NCBI GenBank assembly: GCA_963718605.1
Contig: OY970363.1
Location: forward strand, 1,922,001-1,986,000
Reading direction: 5' to 3'
Length of the DNA stretch: 64,000 nucleotides
Source: JACCXE01 sp963718605
GTDB taxonomy: Bacteria; Actinomycetota; Acidimicrobiia; Acidimicrobiales; JACCXE01
This document shows positions 9,506 to 18,831 of this stretch, in pieces. Below the pieces are notes generated by a model. It made no database searches and was not told where the DNA came from. It was given only the letters and a program-made list of their open reading frames with translations. The position numbers and the translations under genes were made by a program. Within the stretch, counting starts at the first letter, position 1, and the number at the start of each line of letters is the position of its first letter.

Positions 9506-10527
9506 GGGCGTACCTCGGGCTCGGTTCCAACCTGGGCGACCGCGAGGAGTACCTGCGACAGGCCATCGACGCGATCCCCGACCGCGTCGACGTGTCGTCG
9601 GTGTGGGAGACGGACGCCGTGGGCGGCCCGGCCGATCAGGGCGCGTTCCTCAACGTGGTGGTTGCGCTTGAAACGACCAAGTCGCCCCGCGAACTGCTCG
9701 AGTTGTGCGCGTCGCTCGAAGCCGCCGCCGGACGCGTGCGCACCGAACACTGGGGCCCCCGCACGCTGGACGTGGACGTGCTGCTCGTGGGCGACCTCGT
9801 CGTGAACGAACCCGATCTCGTCGTGCCGCACCCCCTGTGGAACCAGCGTGCGTTCGTGGTCGAGCCGCTGCGTGAAGTCGCCGACGCTGGCCTGCGGGAA
9901 TTGTTACCCGATGACCTCGACAATTCCGGGGTGCGGCGTGTGCCCTCATTGTGGGGCGAGTTCGACCTCACGGTCCGTCCCACCGACGCCGCTGAGTGGT
10001 TCGCGAGCTGGGACGGTCCTTGGGCGGTCGCGGGTGGATGGGCCATCGAGCTGTTCGTTGGCTCGTTCGTCCGCGAGCACCACGACCTCGAGGTCGTCAT
10101 CGCGCGCGAGGACGTTGATCGGTTGCATTCGCAGCTGACTGGATGGGAGTTGTTCTTTCCGTCGCCAGGCGGATTCACGCCGTGGTTGCCGGGTGCGCCC
10201 TTCCCCGCCGACGAGAATCAGCTTTGGGGCCGCCCGTCGGCGCACGCGATGTGGTCGCTCGAGATTCTCGTCGAGGACATCGGCGACGGCGTGCTGCGCT
10301 ATCGCCGCGACCCCGCCATCACGCTCCCGTTGGACGCGGCGATCCTCATCAACGCAGACGGGATTCCGTACATCGCTCCACAACTGCAGCTGCTCTACAA
10401 ACTCAAGGCGATGCGGCCGCGGGACGAGATCGACTTCGAAGCAGCGGTTCCGTTGTTGTCTGACGCGCAGCGACTGTGGTTGGAGTCCGTTGCTCCCGGG
10501 GTAACCGGTCCCCATGAGCGCAACTGA
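9502..10527 (+). CDS. folK: FolK (HPPK) fused to an aminoglycoside-type nucleotidyltransferase domain
   Basis: Residues 1 to about 130 are 6-hydroxymethyl-dihydropterin pyrophosphokinase: AYLGLGSNLGDR, VWETDAVGG, FLNVVVALET, then GPRTLDVDVLL with the Mg-binding Asp pair. After a linker, residues about 165-341 match the ANT(2'')/AadB-like nucleotidyltransferase family: WAVAGGWAIELF, REHHDLEVVI (D195, E197 as the metal pair), YRRDPAITLPL, GIPYIAPQLQLLYK and RPRDEIDFEA. The frame is continuous with no stop between domains. Because frame errors occur elsewhere in this sequence, the fusion deserves re-reading. The second domain's substrate is unknown. Confidence 0.85.
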   Translation: MRAYLGLGSNLGDREEYLRQAIDAIPDRVDVSSVWETDAVGGPADQGAFLNVVVALETTKSPRELLELCASLEAAAGRVRTEHWGPRTLDVDVLLVGDLVVNEPDLVVPHPLWNQRAFVVEPLREVADAGLRELLPDDLDNSGVRRVPSLWGEFDLTVRPTDAAEWFASWDGPWAVAGGWAIELFVGSFVREHHDLEVVIAREDVDRLHSQLTGWELFFPSPGGFTPWLPGAPFPADENQLWGRPSAHAMWSLEILVEDIGDGVLRYRRDPAITLPLDAAILINADGIPYIAPQLQLLYKLKAMRPRDEIDFEAAVPLLSDAQRLWLESVAPGVTGPHERN

Positions 10528-10684
10528 ACCGAACTCAGCCGACGTCACCAGCGACGACGTTGAAGACGACGAGCCGCAAAACAACGCCGCCGGCGAAATC
10601 CTGACCCCGGAGAACCCGGACAAACCCGGCCCCGACGAACCGGTAGACGAGCCCGAAGCCCCCGCCGAGGCCCACCCCGCCTAA
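10514..10684 (+). CDS. Small acidic Pro/Glu/Asp-rich protein (56 aa)
   Basis: ATG 10514 opens a 56-codon frame ending TAA 10684 that overlaps the end of the folK fusion by 14 bp. The product is strongly acidic and Pro-rich (DDVEDDEPQNN, then NPDKPGPDEPVDEPEAPAEA) and would be disordered. Its position in an operon favours it, but low complexity makes it hard to tell from chance. No function can be assigned. Confidence 0.4.
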   Translation: MSATEPNSADVTSDDVEDDEPQNNAAGEILTPENPDKPGPDEPVDEPEAPAEAHPA

Positions 10685-10691
10685 AGGCGCG

Positions 10692-10740
10692 CACTTATGG
10701 CAATTGCGCGTCGCTGGGCGACGCGGATTGACCAGAAGTG
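10692..10740. repeat. Interspersed hairpin repeat, copy A
   Basis: Two 23-nt arms (10692-10714 and 10718-10740) flank a 3-nt loop and are complementary at 18 of 23 positions. The right arm GCGACGCGGATTGACCAGAAGT recurs almost exactly at 34887-34908, and the left arm resembles 35050-35072. It lies in the 157-nt gap before the DUF2520 gene. It looks like a REP/BIME-type palindromic repeat. Confidence 0.65.
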
Positions 10741-10841
10741 GCTGACGGGCGCGGGCGGCGCGCTGGGCATTTGATGCGCGCGCTCTGATACCGTTTTTGG
10801 CAAGCGAACGACACCCACCCTGGGGTCGGAACGTGATGCCA

Positions 10842-11582
10842 ATGAGCAACCCCTCTTTTCGCGTGATTGGGCCCGGACGGGCCGGCGCTGCCGTGCAACG
10901 CGCCCTGACGAAGGCCGGCTGGTCGCCGTTTGAACCACTACGGCGCGGCGACGACCTGCACCTCGCCGCCAACGGCGTGGACGTGCTCATCATCGCCACC
11001 CCCGATGCGGCGATCCAGGCGGTCGCGGCGTCGATCGCGCCGGCCGAGACGTGCGTGGTGATGCACCTCAGCGGGTCGCTCGGCCTCGAAGTGCTGGCGC
11101 CGCACGCCCGCCGTGCCGCGGTGCATCCGATGCTCGCGTTGGCCGACGAAGACCTCGGCTCCCGCCGCCTGCTCGAAGGTGCGTCATTCGCGGTGACAGA
11201 GGGCGCCGACCCAGTCGCGCTCGAACTCGTCGAAGCCCTCGGTGGACACGCGGTGACCCTGGCCGATGATCCCGACGTCCGTGCCCTGCACCACGCGGCG
11301 TGTTGTGTGGCCGCGAACCACCTGACCGCGGTGCTTGGTCAGGTCGAGCGTCTCGCCGAAGCGGCCGGCGTGCCCCTCGATGCGTACCTCGACGTCGCCC
11401 GCGGTGCACTCGAGAACGTGGCCGAGCGGGGTGCCGCCGCGGCGCTTACTGGCCCGGTCGCCCGCGGCGATCACGAAACAGTCGCGCGCCACCGCAGTGC
11501 CATCGGCGCGCTCGCGCCGGGCGAACTGCGTCATTACGACGCGATGGTGCGCGCCACGGAAGACTTGGCGGGGCGCAAGTGA
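10842..11582 (+). CDS. Rossmann-fold protein with DUF2520 domain
   Basis: The N-terminal Rossmann part starts FRVIGPGRAGAAVQRAL, a G-x-G-x2-G nucleotide-binding loop, and continues DVLIIATPDAAI. The C-terminal DUF2520 helical part includes HHAACCVAANHLTAVLGQ. The family resembles 2-dehydropantoate or pyrroline-5-carboxylate reductases and sits immediately upstream of panC in many Actinobacteria, which suggests but does not prove a role in pantothenate synthesis. ATG 10842 is chosen; ATG 10836 is 2 codons earlier. It overlaps panC by an ATGA-type junction. Confidence 0.88.
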   Translation: MSNPSFRVIGPGRAGAAVQRALTKAGWSPFEPLRRGDDLHLAANGVDVLIIATPDAAIQAVAASIAPAETCVVMHLSGSLGLEVLAPHARRAAVHPMLALADEDLGSRRLLEGASFAVTEGADPVALELVEALGGHAVTLADDPDVRALHHAACCVAANHLTAVLGQVERLAEAAGVPLDAYLDVARGALENVAERGAAAALTGPVARGDHETVARHRSAIGALAPGELRHYDAMVRATEDLAGRK

Positions 11583-12409
11583 TGCAGGTCATCGACTCGA
11601 TCGACGGGTTCCGCAAGGCGCTCGACGTCGAGCGGGCCGCGGGCAAGACGATCGGCCTCGTGCCCACGATGGGCGCGCTGCACGCGGGCCATGCCTCGCT
11701 GATGGACGCCGCCGCCCGAACGTGTGACGTCGTCGCGGTGACCGTGTTCGTCAACCCGCTGCAATTTGGCCCGAACGAAGACCTCGCCAAGTATCCGCGT
11801 CCGTTCGAAAGCGACGTCGCGCTCGCCGAAGCGCACGGCGCGACCTACATCCTTCACCCGTCGGTCGAAGAGATGTACGGCCCCGCGGGCACGACCGTGC
11901 TCACCTCGATCCACGTCGCCGGCATCACCGACACGATGGAGGGCGCCGTACGCCCGGGTCACTTCGACGGTGTCGCGACGGTCGTGGCCAAGCTGTTCAA
12001 CGCCGCCGGCCCCTGTCGCGCCTTCTTCGGCGAGAAGGATTACCAGCAGCTGCAAGTTGTGCGGCAGTTAGTGCACGACTTGTCCTTCCCCGTCGAGATT
12101 GTCGGTTGCCCGATCGTGCGGGAGGCGGACGGCCTCGCCCTGTCGAGCCGCAACGTGTACTTGTCGCCCAACGACCGCGCCGCCGCCGTCGTGCTGTCGG
12201 TCGCGCTCGAGGCCGGCGCCGCCATTCTGCGCAACAACATCGAAGATCTCGACGACGCGCGTGAAGAAGTCGCCCGCCTCGTGAACGGCGAACCTCGAGC
12301 GACGCTCGACTACGCCGAAGCCGTTCTCACTGCCACCGAAGTTCGCCTACTTGTCGCCGCCAAATTCGGCACGACTCGCCTTCTCGACAACACAGGAGTT
12401 TCCCGCTGA
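11582..12409 (+). CDS. panC: Pantothenate synthetase
   Basis: Joins D-pantoate and beta-alanine with ATP. The 275-aa protein has VPTMGALHAGHASLM (HxGH nucleotidyl-transferase motif), VTVFVNPLQFGPNEDLAKYP, FFGEKDYQQL and LALSSRNVYLS (the KMSKS-like loop). The ATG overlaps the DUF2520 stop, and the TGA overlaps the panD ATG. Confidence 0.95.
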   Translation: MQVIDSIDGFRKALDVERAAGKTIGLVPTMGALHAGHASLMDAAARTCDVVAVTVFVNPLQFGPNEDLAKYPRPFESDVALAEAHGATYILHPSVEEMYGPAGTTVLTSIHVAGITDTMEGAVRPGHFDGVATVVAKLFNAAGPCRAFFGEKDYQQLQVVRQLVHDLSFPVEIVGCPIVREADGLALSSRNVYLSPNDRAAAVVLSVALEAGAAILRNNIEDLDDAREEVARLVNGEPRATLDYAEAVLTATEVRLLVAAKFGTTRLLDNTGVSR

Positions 12410-12783
12410 TGCGCCGTCACATGATGAAGTCCAAGATTCACCGTGCCACGGTCACCGACGCCAACCTCAACTACGTCGGGTCGATCAGCCTCGACCCGCG
12501 GTTGATGGAGTTGGCCGACATTCTCGAGTGGGAAAAGGTAGCGGTGCTCGACATCGACAACGGCGCTCGCTTTGAGACCTACGCGATCGTCGGCAACCCA
12601 GGTGAGATCACGCTCAACGGCGCCGCGGCGCGTCTGGTGCATCCGGGCGACAAGGTGATCGTGATCACCTACGCCGAATACGAAGCCGACGAGTGCGCGA
12701 ACTTCACGCCGCTCATCGTGCACGTCGACGAGCAGAACCGCCCCGTGCCGCACAACGTGGCGCTCGAAGCCGCGTCCGAATAG
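12409..12783 (+). CDS. panD: Aspartate 1-decarboxylase
   Basis: Pyruvoyl-dependent enzyme making beta-alanine for PanC. The sequence MMKSKIHRATVTDANLNYVG is followed by Ser25; self-cleavage occurs between Gly24 and Ser25 to make the pyruvoyl group. Also visible are NGARFETYAI and NGAAARLVHPGD. The length (124 aa) is normal. Coupled to panC by a 1-bp overlap. Confidence 0.95.
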   Translation: MRRHMMKSKIHRATVTDANLNYVGSISLDPRLMELADILEWEKVAVLDIDNGARFETYAIVGNPGEITLNGAAARLVHPGDKVIVITYAEYEADECANFTPLIVHVDEQNRPVPHNVALEAASE

Positions 12784-12818
12784 GCCGCATCCCTCCGGGG
12801 ATGTAACGATTTAGACAG

Positions 12819-14378
12819 ATGGCAGACCTCGACCTGCTCGTGCTCGGCTCTGGCGTAGCGGGACTCTCCGCGGCTGTGCGCGCGGCTACGTCGGGTTTGC
12901 GGGTCGGCGTGCTGACCAAGGGCGAGCTGGAACAGAGCGCCACCCGCTGGGCGCAGGGCGGCGTCGCCGCGGTGCTCGGCGACGACGAAGACTCCACCGA
13001 CCTGCATCTCGCCGACACCTTGAAAGCCGGCGCCGGCCTCTGCGACGTGGACGCCGTGCGGATCCTCGTCGACGAGGGCCCGGCGCGTGTCACGGAGTTG
13101 ATCGCCTTGGGAGCGGTCTTCGACCGCGAGCAGGACGGCACGCTGGCGCTCGCTCGCGAAGGGGGGCACTCGCACGCACGTGTCGTGCACGCCGGAGGCG
13201 CGGCCACTGGCATGGAGATCGAACGCGCGCTCGTCGAAGCCACGCAGACCACCGCCGCCTCGGTGATGGAGAAGTGGCTCGCCGTTGACCTGCTGGTCGA
13301 AAACGACAAATGCCGCGGCGTGACCGCCCGCACACCAACGGGAGAGCGCGTCGAGGTGCGGGCCACCCACACGCTGCTTGCGACGGGCGGAGCGGGCCAG
13401 CTCTTTTCGGTGACCACAAATCCCGAACAAGCCACGGGGGACGGCATCGCCATGGCGTTGCGCGCCGGCGTGGCCGTGGCCGATGTCGAGTTCATGCAGT
13501 TTCACCCCACCGCGCTGCATCACCCGGCGATGCCGCGTCCGCTACTGAGCGAAGCGCTGCGCGGTCACGGTGCCCTCCTGCGCGACAAGGACGGCAAACA
13601 GTTCGTCGACGAGTTGTCGCCGCGCGATGTCGTGTCGCGCGCCATGAGCGCCACGATGGCCAAACAGGGCGTCGACCACTTGTGGCTCGATGCGACGGGT
13701 CTTGAACGCTTCGCCGAGCGTTTCCCGACGATCACTGCATCACTCACGTCGGTCGGCCTCGACCCCGCGACCGACTGGTTGCCGATCGCGCCCGCCGCGC
13801 ATTACCTGTCGGGCGGCGTGGTGACCGACCTCGACGGGCGCGCCGCGCTCGAGGGTTTGTGGGCAGCGGGGGAAACCGCGTGCGTGGGCGTGCACGGCGC
13901 GAACCGTCTGGCATCCAACTCGTTGCTCGACGGCATGGTCTTCGCCGCCCGCGTCATCGAAGCGATCGAAGCGGGAGTGGTCACGCCGGAGCCGACGGGT
14001 GCGATGCGCGCGGTGATCGAGGCCGACGGTGGCATCCCCGGTCGGGTCATCGATCGGCCCGAGATGGCGCGCGCAGTGGCACCCGCGGCGTTGGGCCCGG
14101 ACAAAGTCCGCGACGCGCTCCAGCGGGCGATGTCGGCCGGTGCAGGCGTGCTGCGCAGCCGCGAGTCGCTCGAGTCCACGGACAAGGAACTGTTGAGCCT
14201 CCAGGCCGCGATCCCGTCCTACATGCGCGACGACGAACTCGAACTCAACAACCTGTTCACCGTCGCCTACGCGTTGCTCGACGCGGCGATGGCTCGTGAA
14301 GAAAGCCGCGGCGCCCACACGCGTTCCGACTTCCCCGAAACCTCGCCCGACTTCCGTTGCCGGTTGGTGATCGCGTGA
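12819..14378 (+). CDS. nadB: L-aspartate oxidase
   Basis: FAD enzyme converting aspartate to iminoaspartate in NAD synthesis. It shows LLVLGSGVAGLSAAVRA at the N-terminus (FAD dinucleotide loop), SATRWAQGGVAA, GGHSHARVVHAGGAATG, LATGGAGQLF, EFMQFHPTAL, and the FAD end motif GANRLASNSLLDGMVF. Length 519 aa. It overlaps nadC by 4 bp. No nadA (quinolinate synthase) is visible here, so that gene must lie elsewhere. Confidence 0.94.
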   Translation: MADLDLLVLGSGVAGLSAAVRAATSGLRVGVLTKGELEQSATRWAQGGVAAVLGDDEDSTDLHLADTLKAGAGLCDVDAVRILVDEGPARVTELIALGAVFDREQDGTLALAREGGHSHARVVHAGGAATGMEIERALVEATQTTAASVMEKWLAVDLLVENDKCRGVTARTPTGERVEVRATHTLLATGGAGQLFSVTTNPEQATGDGIAMALRAGVAVADVEFMQFHPTALHHPAMPRPLLSEALRGHGALLRDKDGKQFVDELSPRDVVSRAMSATMAKQGVDHLWLDATGLERFAERFPTITASLTSVGLDPATDWLPIAPAAHYLSGGVVTDLDGRAALEGLWAAGETACVGVHGANRLASNSLLDGMVFAARVIEAIEAGVVTPEPTGAMRAVIEADGGIPGRVIDRPEMARAVAPAALGPDKVRDALQRAMSAGAGVLRSRESLESTDKELLSLQAAIPSYMRDDELELNNLFTVAYALLDAAMAREESRGAHTRSDFPETSPDFRCRLVIA

Positions 14379-15226
14379 AAGGTGCATCGCTACACCCGCC
14401 GATTGGGGCCGTCCGCGAAGCAGTTGCGCGCGCGCTCGCCGAAGACCTCACGCCGATGGGCGACCTCACGGCGTCTTTGATCGACCCCGGCGCGCGCCTC
14501 AATGCGGCGATCGTCGCGCGCCAGGAGGGGATCATGGCGGGCACCTTGTGCGTCGAGGAGACCTGTCGGCAGGTGGACCCCGACATCCGCGTCACCTGGG
14601 AAGTGTTCGCCGACGGTGACCTCGTCTCGCCTGGCGATGTCGTGGGCCACGTGCACGGCTTCCTCGCGTCGGTTCTCACCGCTGAGCGCACGTTCCTGAA
14701 CTTCCTGAGCCACCTCAGTGGAGTGGCCACGCTCACGAGCCAGTTCGTTGACGCGGTACAAGGCACCGGCGTGCGCATTATCGACACGCGTAAGACAACC
14801 CCCGGGCTGCGTGCCCTCGAGAAGGCCGCCGTGCGCGCCGGCGGTGGGTTCAACCACCGCGGCTCGCTCAGCGAGATGGTGCTCGTGAAAGACAACCATC
14901 GCGCCGGGCTGTCCATTGCCGACGCCGTGCAGCGCGCGCGGGAAGCGTGGCCGGCGCGCACCGTCGAAGTCGAGTGCGACAGCCTCGGCCAGGTCGGCGA
15001 AGCCGTGGCCGCGGGAGCGGGGATGATCATGCTGGACAACTTCAAGCCCGAGAACATCGCCGAAGCCGTCGCGCTCGTGGATGGGCGAGCACTGGTAGAA
15101 GTGAGCGGACGCATGAACCTCGAGACCATTCGTGACTACGCCCTGGGCGGCCCTGACGTGATCAGCGTCGGCGCGCTCACGCATTCGGCGCCCGTGTTCG
15201 ACTTCGGTCTCGACCTGGAGGCATGA
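14375..15226 (+). CDS. nadC: Nicotinate-nucleotide pyrophosphorylase (quinolinate phosphoribosyltransferase)
   Basis: Turns quinolinate and PRPP into nicotinate mononucleotide. Motifs are EDLTPMGDLTASLI, AERTFLNFLSHLSGVATLT, RIIDTRKTTPGLRALEKAAV, the lysine in EMVLVKDNH, and IMLDNFKPENI. GTG 14375 within the nadB stop (GTGA) is chosen over an in-frame TTG 18 nt earlier. Confidence 0.94.
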   Translation: MKGASLHPPIGAVREAVARALAEDLTPMGDLTASLIDPGARLNAAIVARQEGIMAGTLCVEETCRQVDPDIRVTWEVFADGDLVSPGDVVGHVHGFLASVLTAERTFLNFLSHLSGVATLTSQFVDAVQGTGVRIIDTRKTTPGLRALEKAAVRAGGGFNHRGSLSEMVLVKDNHRAGLSIADAVQRAREAWPARTVEVECDSLGQVGEAVAAGAGMIMLDNFKPENIAEAVALVDGRALVEVSGRMNLETIRDYALGGPDVISVGALTHSAPVFDFGLDLEA

Positions 15227-15229
15227 CGA

Positions 15230-16000
15230 GTGCTGCTCGCGATAGACGCTGGTAATACCAATACGGTCATCGGTTTGTACGACGGCATCACGCTGCTCAC
15301 GCCGTGGCGAGTCGCCACGCAAGCCGAGCGCACGAGCGACGAACTGGCGCTGCTCATCACGCAGTTCTTGGCGCAGCACGACATCGGCTTCGACGAGCAC
15401 ATCGAGGGCGTGGTGGTGTCGTCCGGCGTGCCGCGCGTCACCGCCGCGCTGCGCGAGATGGTGATGCGTTACGCCCGCCAGGCCAACCTCATCGTGCTCG
15501 AGCCCGGCACCAAGAGTGGCATGCCGATCCTGTACGACAACCCGCGCGAAGTCGGCGCCGACCGGATCGCGAACGCGGTTGGCGCGTACGACCTCTACGG
15601 CGGGCCGACCGTCGTGGTGGACTTCGGCACCGCCAACACGATCGAGGCGATCAGCGAAGCCGGTGAGTACCTCGGCGGCGCGATCTTCCCCGGCATCGAA
15701 ATCAGCCTTGACGCCCTCTTCGCGCGCGCCGCGGCGCTTCGGCGCGTAGAACTGGTCGAGCCGCGCAACATCATCGGCAAGACCACGGTGGAGTCGATCC
15801 AGTCCGGCGCGATCTACGGCTTCGTGGCGCAGACCGATGGCCTCGTCCGGCGCTTCCTCGACGAACTGGGCGAGGCGACCGTTGTCGCGACCGGTGGCCT
15901 GTCCGGGCCTATCGTCCGGCTGTCCGAAACCATCGAGCACCATGAGCCGTGGCTCACGTTGCACGGACTGCGGATCATCTACGAACGGAACGGTTCTTGA
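15230..16000 (+). CDS. coaX: Type III pantothenate kinase
   Basis: Phosphorylates pantothenate, the first step of CoA synthesis, without feedback by CoA in this family. The 256-aa protein has the N-terminal ASKHA phosphate loop LLAIDAGNTNTVIGLYDG, GADRIANAVGAY, VVDFGTANTIEAI and ATGGLSGPI. It sits after panC-panD-nadB-nadC, and the stop overlaps the TTG of the lipoprotein gene. Confidence 0.93.
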   Translation: MLLAIDAGNTNTVIGLYDGITLLTPWRVATQAERTSDELALLITQFLAQHDIGFDEHIEGVVVSSGVPRVTAALREMVMRYARQANLIVLEPGTKSGMPILYDNPREVGADRIANAVGAYDLYGGPTVVVDFGTANTIEAISEAGEYLGGAIFPGIEISLDALFARAAALRRVELVEPRNIIGKTTVESIQSGAIYGFVAQTDGLVRRFLDELGEATVVATGGLSGPIVRLSETIEHHEPWLTLHGLRIIYERNGS

Positions 16001-16857
16001 GCAAAACACGCGTAGTTGTGGCGAGCCTGCTCATGGCGGCCGCGCTGGCATCGTGCAAAGGCGGGGATGGCAAGGTTGCGACCTTTGGTTCGTCGACGAC
16101 GCGTTCCACCACGACAACGACAGAGGCGACCGACGCGACGACGCCGGATGGCTCGCCCGTCACGGTTCCGGGGGCGACCACAACCATCAAGAAGACTTCG
16201 ACCAGTCTCCCGCCGGCTTCTCTCGTGAAAGAGACCGGCACGACCGCGGTGAGCACGAAGCCGAACACCGATCACCTCGCGTTGCCCAAGAGCGGCGCGT
16301 ATACGTTCCGCGACAGCGTGACCGGTGGTAGCCACCCGGACGAGTCCGACCGGCACTTCGACATCTCGGTGAACGGCCAGGTTGTGCGCGTGCAGCAAAC
16401 GCAGGTCGCCTCGACCGGCCCCGCGAGTTACTACGAAGAGACCCATCGCGGCGACGGGTTGTTCCTCACGAACAGCGTGATCTCGGGTAGCAGCTGCGTG
16501 TGGTCACCGGCCGCCGCGTCACTGCCGCAGGTGGTGATCGACGGAGGATCTCTGAGCACGAAGTCCAAGTGCTCGGCCAAGATCGGCGCGACCACGTACA
16601 ACTTCGACTTAGCCATCGACGTGAGCTTCAAGCGACTGCGCAGCGTCGTGATCGGCGGCACCGAATACCGCTGCATCGACATCAAACGCCACCGCGTGTT
16701 TACGAACGCGGAAGGCACTGAAACCGTGGACGCGACCGACACCTACGCCTTCGCCCTCGGCATCCGGATCGCGACAGACGAACACGTGGTGGCGAAGAGT
16801 GCGACCGACTCCAATGACTTCGATCACAAGACCGTGCTCACCGCGCTGCCGTCGTGA
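15997..16857 (+). CDS. Thr-rich lipoprotein of unknown function
   Basis: TTG 15997 overlaps the coaX TGA. The N-terminus SKTRVVVASLLMAAALASC is a type II signal peptide with lipobox LASC, so the protein is exported and lipidated. A Thr/Ser-rich linker of about 70 residues follows, then a domain of roughly 180 residues with paired cysteines (GSSCVW, KSKCSAK, YRCIDIK). I recognise no family for the domain. It overlaps lysS by 4 bp. Confidence 0.75.
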   Translation: MSKTRVVVASLLMAAALASCKGGDGKVATFGSSTTRSTTTTTEATDATTPDGSPVTVPGATTTIKKTSTSLPPASLVKETGTTAVSTKPNTDHLALPKSGAYTFRDSVTGGSHPDESDRHFDISVNGQVVRVQQTQVASTGPASYYEETHRGDGLFLTNSVISGSSCVWSPAAASLPQVVIDGGSLSTKSKCSAKIGATTYNFDLAIDVSFKRLRSVVIGGTEYRCIDIKRHRVFTNAEGTETVDATDTYAFALGIRIATDEHVVAKSATDSNDFDHKTVLTALPS

Positions 16858-18258
16858 GCGTCCCATACCGCTTCGACCAAACCGCCTCCGCCGCCGGCCT
16901 GAGGGACGACTACGGCGCGCTTGAGCCCGGCGCGGAAACCGGGGTCACGGTCTCAATTGCCGGCCGGCTCATGCTGCGGCGCGAGCAAGGCAAGCTCGCC
17001 TTCGGCACGCTCGACGACGCCACCGGCCGAATTCAACTCTTCGCCGGCAAGGCGTGGACCCAGAACTTCGACGAGTTCTGCAAGCTGTCGTTGGGGGACT
17101 GGATCGGCGTGAAGGGCGACGTCGTCACGACCCGCACGGGTGAGTTGTCGGTGAAGGTCGCGGAGTGGCTGATGCTGGCCGAGACCAAGCGGCAGTTCCC
17201 CGACAAATGGCACGGCATCAACGACCCCGACTTGCGCTACCGGCAGCGCTACGTGGACACGTGGGTCACCGAAGATGCGCGCGAAAACCCTGCTCGCGCG
17301 CAGCCAGATCCTCAGCGGCATGCGTCGTTTTCTGGAGGACCGCGGCTTCATCGAGGTCGAGACGCCCGTCCTCCACGGGGTCGCGGGCGGCGGTACGGCG
17401 AAGAAGTTCACCACGCACTTCAACTCGCTCGACACCGACTTCGACCTTCGCATCGCCAGCGAGTTGTATCTGAAGCGACTCGTTGTCGGCGGCTTCACCA
17501 AGGTCTTCGAGATCAGCCGTGTCTTCCGCAACGAGGGCATGTCGCCGCGCCACAACCCCGAGTTCACGATGCTCGAACTGCAAGAGGCGTACGCGGACTA
17601 CGAGGACATGATGCGCCTGTTCGAGGAGATCGTCTCGCACCTCGCGATGGAGGTGTGCGGCACCACAAAGCTCACCTACGGCGAGCGCGAACTCGACCTC
17701 ACCCCGCCATGGCGCCGGGCCACGATGGACGACCTCGTGGAGGAGGCCACGGGCGTGCGCGTCGACATCAACTCGCCGATCGAGGATCTGCGGGCGTTGG
17801 CGGCCGAGCACGGCGTGAAGATCGAGGACGCGTGGGGGCCGGGCAAGTTGCTGGTGGAGATCTACGAGAAGACGGCTGAAACGAACCTGTGGGGACCCGT
17901 CTTCGTGATGGATCATCCGAAGGAGACATCGCCGCTGGCCCGCGACCACCGCGAACGGCGCGGTTACACCGAGCGCTTCGAACCGATCGTGGCCGGGCGC
18001 GAACTCGGCAACGCGTTCACCGAACTCGTCGACCCGGTCGAACAACGCGCGACGTTCGAAGCGCAAGCCCGCTCGAAAGCGGGTGGCGATGACGAGGCTA
18101 TGGACGTCGACGAGGACTACATCCGCGCTCTCGAATACGGCCTGCCGCCCAACGGCGGTCTCGGCATCGGCGTCGACCGGCTCGTGATGTTGCTGACCGA
18201 CTCGCAAAACATCCGCGACGTCCTCCCGTTCCCGGCGCTGCGGCCCGAGGTCTTCTAG
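16854..18258 (+). CDS. lysS: Class II lysyl-tRNA synthetase (frame interrupted)
   Basis: The first frame, from GTG 16854, holds the OB-fold anticodon-binding domain (GRLMLRREQGKLAFGTLDDA, GDWIGVKGDVV) up to YVDTWVTEDAR. The catalytic domain continues in the +1 frame from about 17275: RGFIEVETPVLHGVAGGGTA (motif 1), FEISRVFRNEGMSPRHNPEF (motif 2) and GGLGIGVDRLVML (motif 3). The break lies in GATGCGCGCGAAAACC; one more GC restores a normal enzyme of about 468 aa. LysS is essential and no second copy is visible, so a sequence error is the likeliest cause. Confidence 0.9.
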
Positions 18259-18273
18259 CCGTACCCTGGGGGC

Positions 18274-18831
18274 ATGAATCGGCGGATCATGAAGCACCTC
18301 TGTGTTGTCGCGGCCGTTTTTACGGTCGCCGCAATGTTCACAACCATCAGACCGGTCGGCGCGGCCGGTCCTTGCACCGACTCGTCGCGGGCGTGCGTCG
18401 TTAGCGCGGCGACGACGTATCTCGACGCGCTGAGGTCGCACGACGCAACGAAGGTGCGTCTCGACCGGAACGTCGTGCGCTACGAGAACGGCATCCAGAC
18501 TGCATATGGCGCGCCGTTCCTGCGCTATCAGCTCGAGCACGAGCAGATGCTCAAGCTCATCATCCGACTGCGGGATGTGCGGTGGCTCGTCGACGGCGAC
18601 CAAGCGAACGCGTATTATCTGATTGACACGACCGGCGTTCCCGGCGTCGGCCCTCGGGTCTCGACCGCGCACGTGTCGGAGCGGTTTCGTGTGCGGAACG
18701 GTGTGATCACCGAGATCGAGGCGATCTTCTGTTTCGCCGGCGGCACCGCGACCGACAGCGCGGCCGCGGAGTCGCCCCACCTCTGGCGCGAAGCCATCTT
18801 GTGTCTACGCGCGGGACCGATCCAGAGTTAG
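18274..18831 (+). CDS. Secreted NTF2-like protein (DUF8021-like)
   Basis: The 185-aa protein has a signal peptide (residues about 1-31, ending in GAAG). The mature part resembles SnoaL/NTF2-like DUF8021 proteins: CVVSAATTYLDALRSHDATK, then VRYENG, and GVITEIEAIF near the end. No catalytic role can be assigned. It is convergent with the methyltransferase gene, overlapping by 4 bp. Confidence 0.65.
   Translation: MNRRIMKHLCVVAAVFTVAAMFTTIRPVGAAGPCTDSSRACVVSAATTYLDALRSHDATKVRLDRNVVRYENGIQTAYGAPFLRYQLEHEQMLKLIIRLRDVRWLVDGDQANAYYLIDTTGVPGVGPRVSTAHVSERFRVRNGVITEIEAIFCFAGGTATDSAAAESPHLWREAILCLRAGPIQS

Noticed and set aside
14390..16009. 539-codon open frame opposite nadC and coaX
   Set aside because: It spans two complete, well-supported genes on the other strand and has His/Arg/Asp-rich shadow composition.
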